Source: an uncultured SAR116 cluster alpha proteobacterium (GTDB lineage: Bacteria > Pseudomonadota > Alphaproteobacteria > Puniceispirillales > Marisalimonadaceae). Taken from it: a DNA stretch of 64,000 bases. The stretch covers positions 1 through 64,000 of the forward strand of contig CABYED010000004.1 of NCBI GenBank assembly GCA_902517815.1, written 5' to 3'. Position numbers and translations under genes: made by a program. Below the pieces are notes generated by a model. The model was not told where the DNA came from. It did no database searches and saw only the letters and a list, made by a program, of their open reading frames with translations. This document shows, in pieces, positions 38,576 to 49,600 of the stretch (its first letter is position 1; each line of letters starts with the position of its first letter).

Positions 38576-40536
38576 TGAAATTTGGAAAACAAATAAAAGT
38601 CTCAATTATTTCATCAATCATTGCAACAATCTTTTCAATAATTGTTTTAAATGATCCTGTAAAAAGAATTTATATTGATACTTTAAATTACCTTCATGAA
38701 GGTGACAGTAAAATAGATGACGTTGTTATTGTTGGCATAGATGAGACATCGTTTCAAGCTATGGAAATGCAGTGGCCATGGCCTCGAGAAGTACATGGTG
38801 AACTAGTAAATGAAATAAGTAAATTTAACCCTAAATCAATTGTTTTCGATGTTGTCTTTTCTGAGCCCTCAAACGAAGTCTCTGACAATCATTTTGCTGA
38901 AGCAATTTCCAATGCTAAAAAAGTGGTGCTTGCTTCTGACTTGTCAATTAGAGAAAGTCAATTTTTATCTGGCACTGTTGAAACTAGACCTTTAGAACTT
39001 TTTGAAAAAGCTGGAGCATTAGTTGGGCTGGCTGGTGTAGAAGCTGATGTTGACATGGTGGTCAGACATTTTCCACAATTTGATTTTACATTGTTATCAG
39101 AGGCAACATTTGGAAAAGAAATGTCTTTGAGTGATGACAAAAAAATTATTAGGTATCAAGGAAGTAGTCATACATTTAAATATATTAGTTACTTTAAATT
39201 TTTTATGCCTGATGGAGTAAAGAGGGAGGAAATTGAAAATAAAATAATTTTAATTGGTTTAGATGTGAAGGCTTCACCTGATATGACAAGTAGTCAAAAA
39301 GATGCATTCCCTTCTCCATTTACAAGGTTTGATGCGCAATTAATGCCTGGTGTTGAATTGCACGCAAATTTAGTTTCTAATTTAATTAATAAGAATAGTG
39401 TGTCTTATAAATCTGATACTTTTAACATTATACTGTTAATTATAAATTTATTAGTTATTTCTTTTATCTGTTCTTCATGGAAGCCTGTCAGCACTATTCT
39501 TTTTGGCTCAGGTGTTTGCTTGGGTTGGTTTATGATTGCCTCTTATTTTTGGGTAGATGGAACATTTATAAATGCTTTGATTTCCATTCCAATTTTTTTA
39601 CTGACATATATATCATCTGGAGGTCACGCGTATTTAACCGAAGGCAGGCAAAAGAAAATGATAAAGGGCGCCTTTGCTCAATATCTTTCACCTGACATGG
39701 TTGATAGTTTGATTGAGGAACCAGATAAATTAAAGCTTGGTGGTGAAAAAAGAGTAATGTCAATTATGTTTTGTGATGTCAGAGGTTTTACTGCAATTTC
39801 AGAGGCATTAAAAACAAAACCAGAAAAATTGACAGAAGTTATTAATATTTTACTTACACATTTGAGTAACGACATTTTAAATTGTAAGGGCACCATCGAT
39901 AAATATATGGGTGATTGTATTATGGCCTTTTGGAACGCGCCTCTTATTAATGAAAATCATCCAGAAGACGCCATAGAAGCAGCTAGAAAAATGATGGTTA
40001 CAATGGATGAAGTAAATAGTTTAGTTCAAAAATCAGGTGATATAGATTTTGATCTAAAGATTGGTATTGGTATTGGAACTGGTGAATGTGTTGTGGGTAA
40101 TATGGGCTCTGATCAACGCTTTGATTATACAGTTTTAGGAGATGTTGTGAATTTGTCTTCTCGTCTTGAAGGACAAACTAAGGCATATGGAGTAACTACC
40201 ATAATTTCTTCTAACACATATTCAGAAACTAAAAATGATAGAGATGATATTATTGAACTTGATAAAATCCAAGTTAAAGGCAAGACTGAGCCAGAAACTA
40301 TATTTGGCCTTTTTAATGATAAACTAAGCTCTGATGAAAGAAAATTACAAGAAAAATTTTTAGAAGTTTATAAAAAAGGTGATTACCAGAAATCTTCAAA
40401 AAGTTTAGATGATTTAATAAAATTGAACGCTAATTTAGTTTCATATGCCAAAATTATGAAAAAAAGGATAAAAATTTACGAAAAAACTGGATTTCCTAAT
40501 GATTGGAAGGGTGTTTTTATAGCTACTGAAAAATAG
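38575..40536 (+). CDS. CHASE2-domain class III adenylate cyclase
   Basis: CHASE2-like VVIVGIDETSFQAM..WPWPREVHGELV; three TM segments; cyclase motifs SIMFCDVRGFTAISE, TIDKYMGDCIMAFW, FDYTVLGDVVNLSSRLE. Start overlaps upstream stop (TAATG). Confidence 0.92.
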   Translation: MKFGKQIKVSIISSIIATIFSIIVLNDPVKRIYIDTLNYLHEGDSKIDDVVIVGIDETSFQAMEMQWPWPREVHGELVNEISKFNPKSIVFDVVFSEPSNEVSDNHFAEAISNAKKVVLASDLSIRESQFLSGTVETRPLELFEKAGALVGLAGVEADVDMVVRHFPQFDFTLLSEATFGKEMSLSDDKKIIRYQGSSHTFKYISYFKFFMPDGVKREEIENKIILIGLDVKASPDMTSSQKDAFPSPFTRFDAQLMPGVELHANLVSNLINKNSVSYKSDTFNIILLIINLLVISFICSSWKPVSTILFGSGVCLGWFMIASYFWVDGTFINALISIPIFLLTYISSGGHAYLTEGRQKKMIKGAFAQYLSPDMVDSLIEEPDKLKLGGEKRVMSIMFCDVRGFTAISEALKTKPEKLTEVINILLTHLSNDILNCKGTIDKYMGDCIMAFWNAPLINENHPEDAIEAARKMMVTMDEVNSLVQKSGDIDFDLKIGIGIGTGECVVGNMGSDQRFDYTVLGDVVNLSSRLEGQTKAYGVTTIISSNTYSETKNDRDDIIELDKIQVKGKTEPETIFGLFNDKLSSDERKLQEKFLEVYKKGDYQKSSKSLDDLIKLNANLVSYAKIMKKRIKIYEKTGFPNDWKGVFIATEK

Positions 40537-40542
40537 AAGCAT

Positions 40543-40566
40543 AAAAAAGATAAAAACATCTTTTTT
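40543..40566 (+). terminator. AT-rich hairpin after cyclase, abutting the CRP-like site
   Basis: AAAAAAGAT-AAAAAC-ATCTTTTTT. Confidence 0.35.
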
Positions 40567-40581
40567 GTGATGGAAATCACT
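40566..40581 (+). promoter_or_regulatory. CRP-like site upstream of giant adhesin gene 40625
   Basis: TGTGA-TGGAAA-TCACT; -10-like TATTAT at 40603-40608, centre-to--10 29.5 bp. Confidence 0.68.
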
Positions 40582-40624
40582 TCGTTTTTAACACAAATAG
40601 TGTATTATTAACTATGGTGAGTAT

Positions 40625-43600
40625 ATGGCTAGTTATACACAAATAGATAAATTAATTGAAATAGCTGACAATAGGTCGATAAGAACCGTTTTGATGTCTA
40701 GCGTAAGCGCAATCACTTTAGCCGGATGTATGGGCGGCGGTGGCGGTGGTACCTTTGGTGTTTTTGGTGGTGGTGGATCAGGTGGAAATGCTAGACTTAT
40801 GGGTGGCCAGTTAGTTAAAGGCACTATTGTAGATGCTCGTGTTTTCCAAGATGTTGATGGTGATGGCATTTTTGATAACGACGGAACGGAAAATTCTGCG
40901 ATTACAGATGCCACTGGTGCATATTCTCTAGAATTAAATAATTTAACTTCGCCAATAACTATAGATACAAATAGGCCAGGAATTGATATAACCACAGGTG
41001 CTTCTCCTGGTAAAATTATTATGAACCCAGTAAATCAAACAGGGATTGTGTCTACCCCATTATCGTTTCTTGGTGATGAATATGGGGCTACCAACGTTGA
41101 TAATGTTTTAACAAACATGCCTGCAGGTATTGATGTTTCTACTTATGATCCCATAGATGAAATTAGATCTGCTGGGGGTGACAATACTTCATCTCAGTAT
41201 CAGACAGCAGAAAAAGTTGACGCATTAGCTGCGCAAACTCAAGTTATAATCAATTCAATTGAGAAAATGCTATCTTCAGACACTGTTAATAACTCAGATC
41301 CCTTAGGATCAGCAAAGCAATCAATTATAGATGGATATACCGCTAAAGGTAGTGCTTTAGATCTTGGATCAACTTCTGATGTGCAAACAATATTAAATGC
41401 ATCTCCTCTTGCTTCTGTACCTGGTTTTGAAAATATAATTTCCTCACTCTCAACCGCTATTGCAAGCGTAAATACCCAGATATGGTCAACACAAAATACA
41501 GGTGATTTGTTTGGGGATGGCAGATCTATAATGCTTGTTGCCCAAGATAATCTTAATTCATCATTAGATGAATTAGCGGCATCACCAAGTGATGCTGTTG
41601 CCGGTCAAATAGCACAAGCTTACAGTGGAGCAAATTTAACTTCTTTAGAAACATCTGCGTCAGTATCTCTTCCTACTTTTAATCCTGCAACTGGAGTTGG
41701 TGCTAACGTTTTACCATCAATTGACAAAGCAGCAGTAACTCAAGGCGAGGAAGTAACAGTTAATGTTTTAAGTAATGATATTGCTTTAGATGGGAGTGCA
41801 TTATCAATTACGGCTATTTCTGCTACAAACGTTAAAGATGGGAATGGGCTTTCACCACTTATGGCTGCTCTTGATAATACTACAAGTGTAAATCCAATTA
41901 ACTCTGCTACTACTAACGCCTCAGGTAACTTAGCTACTTTGAACAGTGATGGCACAATTACTTTTACACCAGATCAAGTTGGTCGTTATACTATCTACTA
42001 CCAAGCATATGACGGCTCGAACCCAGCTGTTGGTTCTTTGGTAATTGATTCATTACCATCCGCTCCAACAATTTCACTTAATCAATCTTCAATAACACTT
42101 AATGAGCTTAAAGATGGGAGTGCAGGTAGTTCAACATCTACAACAACATTGTCATTAGATTTTAATAATATTATTTCGATTAATGATAGTGGGGGGACAG
42201 TTTTACTGTCTTATCGTATTCTTGATGATGCTGCTGTTTATAAGGGTTTAGCAAATGAGCAGGGTAATTCATCTCAAAATACTTATGGAATAAATACATC
42301 TACTATTACACCTGATGCATATGGTTCGATAAATTTAGCTAGCAATAACTTATCTAACTTAGAGTTTACGTTTAATAGAGACTACTCAGGATCCTTTTAC
42401 ATAGAGTTTCAAGTTGTTGAAACTCTCAACAATAGATTTGTAAGTTCAGATACAGCCTTAGAAGACAGAAGAATATTAGTTACTATAAATCCTACGTCTG
42501 ATACTCCAGACTTGTCAGTTGCTAATGTTTCAGGTGTGGAAGATGATACATTTATTCCTTTAACTATTTCAAGTTCTTCGACAGACCAAAGTGAAACAGT
42601 AACTGTGTATGTAGAAAAACCATCCCAGGTTGTTAAGTTTGTAAATACTACAACTAATGCAGATGTTGGAACTTCTGCCACATTTGATTTTGGTTCTGGT
42701 TCTGTTAACGCAGTTGCATTGACAACTACAGAGTTAACAAACTTGGGTATAGTTACTGGTGGGGACGTTAAATCAGATTTTAATCTTAAGGTTATGGCAT
42801 CTTCCTTAGACAGTGGAACTTCTACAGCCGCTAACTCATCTTTGAATACAATTACTGTTTCTATGGAAGCTAAAGCTGACCCAGTAGGTATTGAAGTTAA
42901 TAACAGTTCTTCGTCAAGTACAATGTCTAATTCAGACGAAAATAGTGCCATTTCAATTCCTATCAAACTGAACTTGAACGACGCAACTGAAAATATTACT
43001 TTGAGTATTGGTAATTTTAGAGACGCTAGCGGAAATTTATTGTCAACTGACAGATCACTAGAAACAGCCTTTAGACCAACCGGTTTTGATGATGTCAGTA
43101 CAATAAGTTTAAATAACGGTTTTTTTACTTTTAACTCTGTGTCAATGTCAAATCTGGTTTCAGATGCGATTGCTGGAAATCAGTTTGCAGTAAACTTTCT
43201 ACCTATCACTAATTTTAATGGCCTTATAACATTTGATGTTTATGCAACTTCAATAGAACCAAATGCAGTTACCTCAAGTAATGCCAGTTCGCAAACGAGT
43301 GTCATAACACTTACTCAAACTATTGATCCTGTCAGTCAGACACCTGAGGTAAGTGTAAATGATGTCAGTGTTGTTGAATTTACTAATGACAGCAGTATTG
43401 ATGATGTTGCCACCTATAAGACTGATTTATCTAATATAACTGTAAGTTTGTCTGACACGACAAATTTAACTGAAGTAAAGGTTGCCTTGTCGGTTGCTAA
43501 TGATCCAGGCTTTACTCTTGACACTAGTGGTATAACTTCTTTTAATTCAAGTTATAATTACACAGTATCTACAACAAGTCCCTTATCGATAAAGGTTAAT

Positions 43601-46600
43601 GGAACTGTTGCAGATGGATCATCCATAGGATCAGATCTTGTTGCGGATATGACGACTTTACTAAGCCAAGTAAAGTTGGTTCCACCAGAAGATTATTCTG
43701 GCACATCCACCATCACTACAAGTGTAACATCAAAAGAGACTAATGCAGAAGAGAGCCAGCCAGCAACTCAAACATTTGATATAGCAGTGAGTGCAGTAGC
43801 TGAGACGCCAACGGTAACTGGGGCAGCGGCTACATCGGCAACTTTAAAAGAAGATACTGATATCCTACTCGACTTAAATGTTACTGTTAATGATAAAGAT
43901 GGATCAGAGACTGTATCTCAAGTGCGTATCAGTGGCTTAACCAGCATTGGTGAACAAAATTTAACAGCTATTCTTGTTGATGGAAATGGCAACCTTGTTG
44001 GATCTAATGACGGATCAGGTACAACTATATTAACGGGTGCGGAGTATAGTGCGGCACGTGCTGGAACTACTCCTATATTCTTCAGGCCTCCTAGAGATTT
44101 TAGTGGTGATGTGTCTTTGAATATAGTTGCTGTTGTGCAAGAACCTTCATCTGGTAGTACAGCTACGTCTGCAACCTCGTCCATTAATTTTACATTAACT
44201 CCAGTTAGTGAAGAAGCTAGTGCGTCATCTAATGATGTCAGTGTTGTAGAGTTTACCAACACCAGTGTTGATAATGTTGCAACCTACAAGACAGATTTAT
44301 CAAATATAACTGTGAGTTTATCTGATACTAGTAACTTAGGTGAGGTGAAAGTAGCACTATTAGTTGCTAAGGATCCTGATGGACTTGTTGACAATGAAAC
44401 TCTAGGAGCTGCTGGAAATTTTACAATTGATGGTATTCTTTCTAGCGCTGCTTCTTCTGATTTAAACTCTACTGTTAATATATCAAGTACCTCTAACAAC
44501 GCTTCTGTAACTTTTACTATTACTGGAACTGATGCAAGTGGGAATGCTCAAACTGAGACCATAACTGGAGTTAACAATAATACTGTTGAGGGAGCAAAGT
44601 ATTTTAAAACAATAACTCAAATATCTTCTGACGCTGCTGCGAGCGGAGTGAATGTTGGTGCTTCACCTGGTTTTACTCTTGACACTAGTGACGTGACTAC
44701 TTTTAATTCAAGCTATAATTACACAGTATCTACAACAAGTCCCTTATCCATAAAGGTTAACGGAACTGTTGCAGATGGATCCTCGATCGGAGCAGACCTA
44801 GTAGCAGATATGACAACTTTGCTCAGTGAACTAAAGTTGGTTCCTCCAGAGGATTTTTCAGGTACGGCAACTATTTCAACAAGTGTAACATCTACAGAGA
44901 CTGGTGCAGGAGAAAGCCCACCTGCAAATGATAGCTTTGAGATAACAGTAAGTGCTGTTGCTGAAGCGCCAACGGTAACTGGTGCCGCAGCTACCTCAGC
45001 AACTCTAAAAGAAGATAGCGACATACTACTTGATTTAAATGTAACTATCAGAGATTCAGATGCATCAGAGACTGTATCTCAAGTGCGTATAAGTGGCTTA
45101 ACCAGTATTGGCGAACAAAACTTAACAGGTATGCTAGTTGATGGAAATGGAAATCTTGTTGGATCAAGTGATGGATCAGGTACAACAATATTAACAAGTG
45201 CTGAGTATAGTGCGGCACGTGCTGGAACAGCTCCTATATTCTTTAGACCACCTACAGATTTTAGTGGTAATGTAGAATTAAATGTTGTAGCTGTTGTGCA
45301 AGAACCTACATCTGGAAGTACAGCAACTTCTCCATCTTCAACCTTCAATTTCACCTTAGCCCCTGTCAGTGAGACACCAGAAATAAGTTTGAATGATGTC
45401 AGTGTTGTAGAATTTACTAATGATAGTAATATTGATAACGCTGCCACATACAAAACCAATTTATCTAATATTACAGTTAATTTATCTGATACTAGTAACT
45501 TAGATGAAGTGAAGGTTACATTTTCGATTTCAAATGATCCTGGTTTTACATTAGACACAAGCGGTGTAACAACTTTTGGTTCAAGTTATAATTATACAGT
45601 ATCTACAACAAGTCCCTTATCTATAAAGGTTAATGGAACAGTTGCTGACGGATCTTCTATAGGATCAGATCTTGTTGCAGATATGACGACTTTGCTGAGT
45701 GAAATTAAGTTAGTTCCCCCAGAGGATTTTTCAGGAACATCAACTATCACAACAAGTGTTACTTCAAAAGAGATTGGAGCAGATGAAAGTCAGGCAGCAA
45801 CTCAAAACTTCAATATAACAGTGAGTCCAGTGGCCGAAACGCCAACGGTAACCATTAATTCACCTGTCAATGGAAGTGAAGATACACCTACAAGCCTTAA
45901 AATTGATAATTCTATAATTACAGCCTCATCTGGAGATTCAAGTGAAACTATTTCAAGCTATCAAATCTCTGGTCTCTCAGTTGGAGGTTTAAACTATAGT
46001 TTAGTTGATGTCTCAGGAAACGCAGTAGGATCAAGTGATGGTTCTGGAACTACAACAATAACCTCAGCTCAATTTAGCAGTGGTGTTTACCTCAAGGCAC
46101 CATCAGATATGCATGGAATTGTTACCCTGCAGGTTGTTGCAGTTTCAAAAGATGGTATTAGTTCTACCGCTTCTTCTTCACCGACTTCCTTTACAGTGAA
46201 TATTTCTCCAGTAGCCGACACTCCAACAGTATCAGTGCCAGATTCATCTACTGCTATAAATATTGTTGAAAATGACGGATCTAATTATTCATCATCAGCT
46301 ATCAATGGAATTTCTTTAAATTCTAATGTTGTTTCTAATAATGATGATGAGACATTAAATATTTATGTTGCTTTTGAAAAAGCTACAGATGGATCTGAGG
46401 CAGTAGTGATATCAGGCTCATCACTAACTCCAATGACTCCAACTCAAATTTCAGCATTGGATAGCGCTACTACTGCAAAATTGCCGACTTATAATTATTC
46501 ATTATTTTCTCTAAGTTCAATTGATGATTTATCGAACTTAACATTTAATCCACCAGTATCTCATGTTGAAAATTCATATGGAGTAAGAGTAATTGCAACC

Positions 46601-49600
46601 AGCAAAGATACTGATAGTGCTCTTAGTACGACAGACTATAAGTCTGAAGCAGGAGACATAACCTATAAGATTTTAGAAGTAGCTAAGTCTCCTGTTGTTA
46701 CCTTAAATGATGCTAATATTGATACTAGTAATAGCAATGCAATTGCAGATTTAACAAAAACAAATCAACTTGATAATAATCTAATTCAAATACCTCTCGA
46801 GATTGCACCTCAAGGATCAGACACTGTAACCGTTTTAATATCTGGACTACCTTCTGACGATTTTGTTTTCAAGGATAGTGTGGGTGGTAATATTGTTGGA
46901 GCAAGAAATAGTACTGGTACAGTTTATGTATTTAACTTAGGTGATGGTTTTGTTGTAGATGATGGTGGAAATTTTAGCTTATATGTAGATCCAACCTTTG
47001 ATGTAACTCAAGGTGGAACAATTTCTAATACTGGAACAGCTGATAATCCTCGATTTGACTATAGTTTAAATTTGTCAGTAACTGCTTTCGCTATTGATGG
47101 ATCAGGCGCGGGTACTACAGCCTCAACCGAATTCACCTTAGGTAGCACTATTACAAAAAACAATGTTTTAGCTAATGACCCGCTAATTATTGATTTTAAA
47201 ACAACTTCAAATGTTGATGGTTTAAACGATAACTTCTCAGTAAGTTCTAGAAACTTTGACTTGAACGCTGATGGATTAAACGAGAAAGTTTTCCTTCCTG
47301 ACAGTGACATTGGTATAATGTTTTATTCTTCGTCTTCTTTAGAAATGGATAAACCATTATCTATGAAACATAATATATTTTCTGAAAACTTTGAATATAA
47401 TAATGCTCAATCAGGTACAAGTTTGGGAGCCCTCCGTTTATTAGATTCAAACTCTGATGGCTTAATTAATAACCAAGATACAGAATTTGCTAAAATTGGA
47501 TATTGGAGAGACGGATTTGGTGATGGCACGGTTGATGGTAAGGTAGATCATGCTGACGAGATATCTTATCTTACATCCTCAGACAGTATCAATTTAAATA
47601 GCTTTACTTACTCAAATACAGTTATTGACGGAAGTTCAAGTTCACAGGTTGAGGGGTATATTTCAAGAGAAGGTAATATATCAATAGGTGGAACTACTTA
47701 TGATACGTATGAGGTGGCTTTAGGTTTAGATATAGCTGCCGTTCAAAATCAAACAGGTAATCAGTTTACGGCAGATATAATCTCTTTTTCTGATAATTCA
47801 TTACAATTATCAGAAGGTTTAAGTGAGGGGTCTCTAGGTTTATCTTTAACAAAAGGAACTGCAGAAAGTGTTTACGGATCAGCAACAGTTGTTACATTAG
47901 TTACATTATCTGGAATACCAGATACAGTTATTTTATCTCAAGGTGTAAAACAGGCAAATGGTGATTGGTTACTTCTAGGATCTCAGATAGATCCAGAAGT
48001 CCCAATAAGTTTTGTTGCAGCTGACACGGATTACTCTGGAAGTTTTATTGTGTCTGGGTGGGCAACTACAACAGTAATTGATGGTGCAGATACTTACACG
48101 GCTACTTCTGCGTCTAAAACTATGACAGTTAACGTGCAGGCTGTAATTGATGATGTGGTTTTTGAGGCTTTTAATTCTACTGGTTTTGAAGATGGAGGTA
48201 GAGACAGTACAGGTGCTGCTATTTCGGATGGTAAAACAAAGTCCCAGATTGTTGCAGATAAAATTGATAGTCCAATTCCTGTAGTAATTCGTTATGGTGT
48301 AGGCGACAAAGATGGAAGTGAAAAAGCGAAATTAGTTCTTGAAATAGATGAAGCTATGGTTGGATCAGGAGATAGCGCGCTTAAATTTGTCTATCATGAT
48401 GGTAGTGCTTTTAAGTATATTTCAAATGATAAATTAGATGTTAGTACTGCAAATGGTACTACAACTTATACTTTTTCCAACATTAACTCGATAAATGACC
48501 CAATCATTAAGGGATTACACTTAATTCCCCAAGCTGATCTTGTTCCATCAAATGGTATAGACATAACTGCAAAGATGTTTGTTTCAGATTCAGGAATTGA
48601 TTTTACTCAAAAGGCCACAAAAACAATTAAAGTTGAAATAATTGATAGAGCAGACGTATTTCCTGTTACATTCACGAGTGATTTATCGAGCACGGCAGAG
48701 AATGTTGCATCTGATACTAGTAAAGGCATTACATTAATAGAAACTTCAAGTGGTACATACTCTGGTATTAGCAGTGGTGGCAAAGCGGTTACAACCTCGA
48801 ATTTTGATGGATGGATTATAGGGATTAAGAACCCACACACGACTCTAACGGATGGAAAATATGATGCATTTCCAAAATCTTATAACGAGATTATGTTAAA
48901 AGTTGGTAATGAGCTTTTTAATGCCAAGACAAGTGCCAACAATGCAGAGTTAGTTTTTAATATACCGTCATCAAACTTATATGTTGGAGGTACAGATTAT
49001 CCTATAAAGCTAATTACGCCTGAGTATTTTGATAGTTCGTTGGATTTAACGTTTAAGACATTAAGTCAGGGTGGAGCAGGAGATGTTGCTATATCATCAG
49101 CAATTGATCGCTCAGTGCCTATATATTCTGTAGCTGATGGTGTAAAAACTTTAGAAGATCCTGGTAACATAGTTGGTGTTGAGGATGGAGCAGCGGTTAG
49201 GTTATCAGTTAAAGTTGCCCGAGAGGATACAAGTGAGAACATAACACAGGTAAAGTTAACTGGTTTGAATGCTGACTTTGGAATTTCCCGTAATGCAGAC
49301 ACACCGAATGATACAAGTAATGTTGTCTACTTAACTAGAGTGGAAACGAGGCCATTAGATAAGTTTACTTCTGATGTTTTAAGTAATCTATCTGGAAGTA
49401 ATTTAACTGATGCTGCCACGTTAGATCTTGATCAGGCAAGAACACAAAGCTTTGATAGTTTAAAGGTTAAGGCAGACAATTCAGACGGAATCTCATTATC
49501 ATTAACATTAAAGATTGCTGGTGGTTATGGCACAAAGGTTCCTAATTTTGCAAAAGAACAATCTATATCAACGTTAGCTCAATTAAAGACAGCTTTGGAA

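Noticed and set aside
42409-42966. Antisense ORFs opposite the giant adhesin (also 40633, 43918, 44719, 45079, 49891, 50488 and others)
   Set aside because: Low-complexity shadows of Ser/Thr/Asp-rich coding repeats on the sense strand; no recognisable domain; some are duplicated only because the sense DNA is duplicated.
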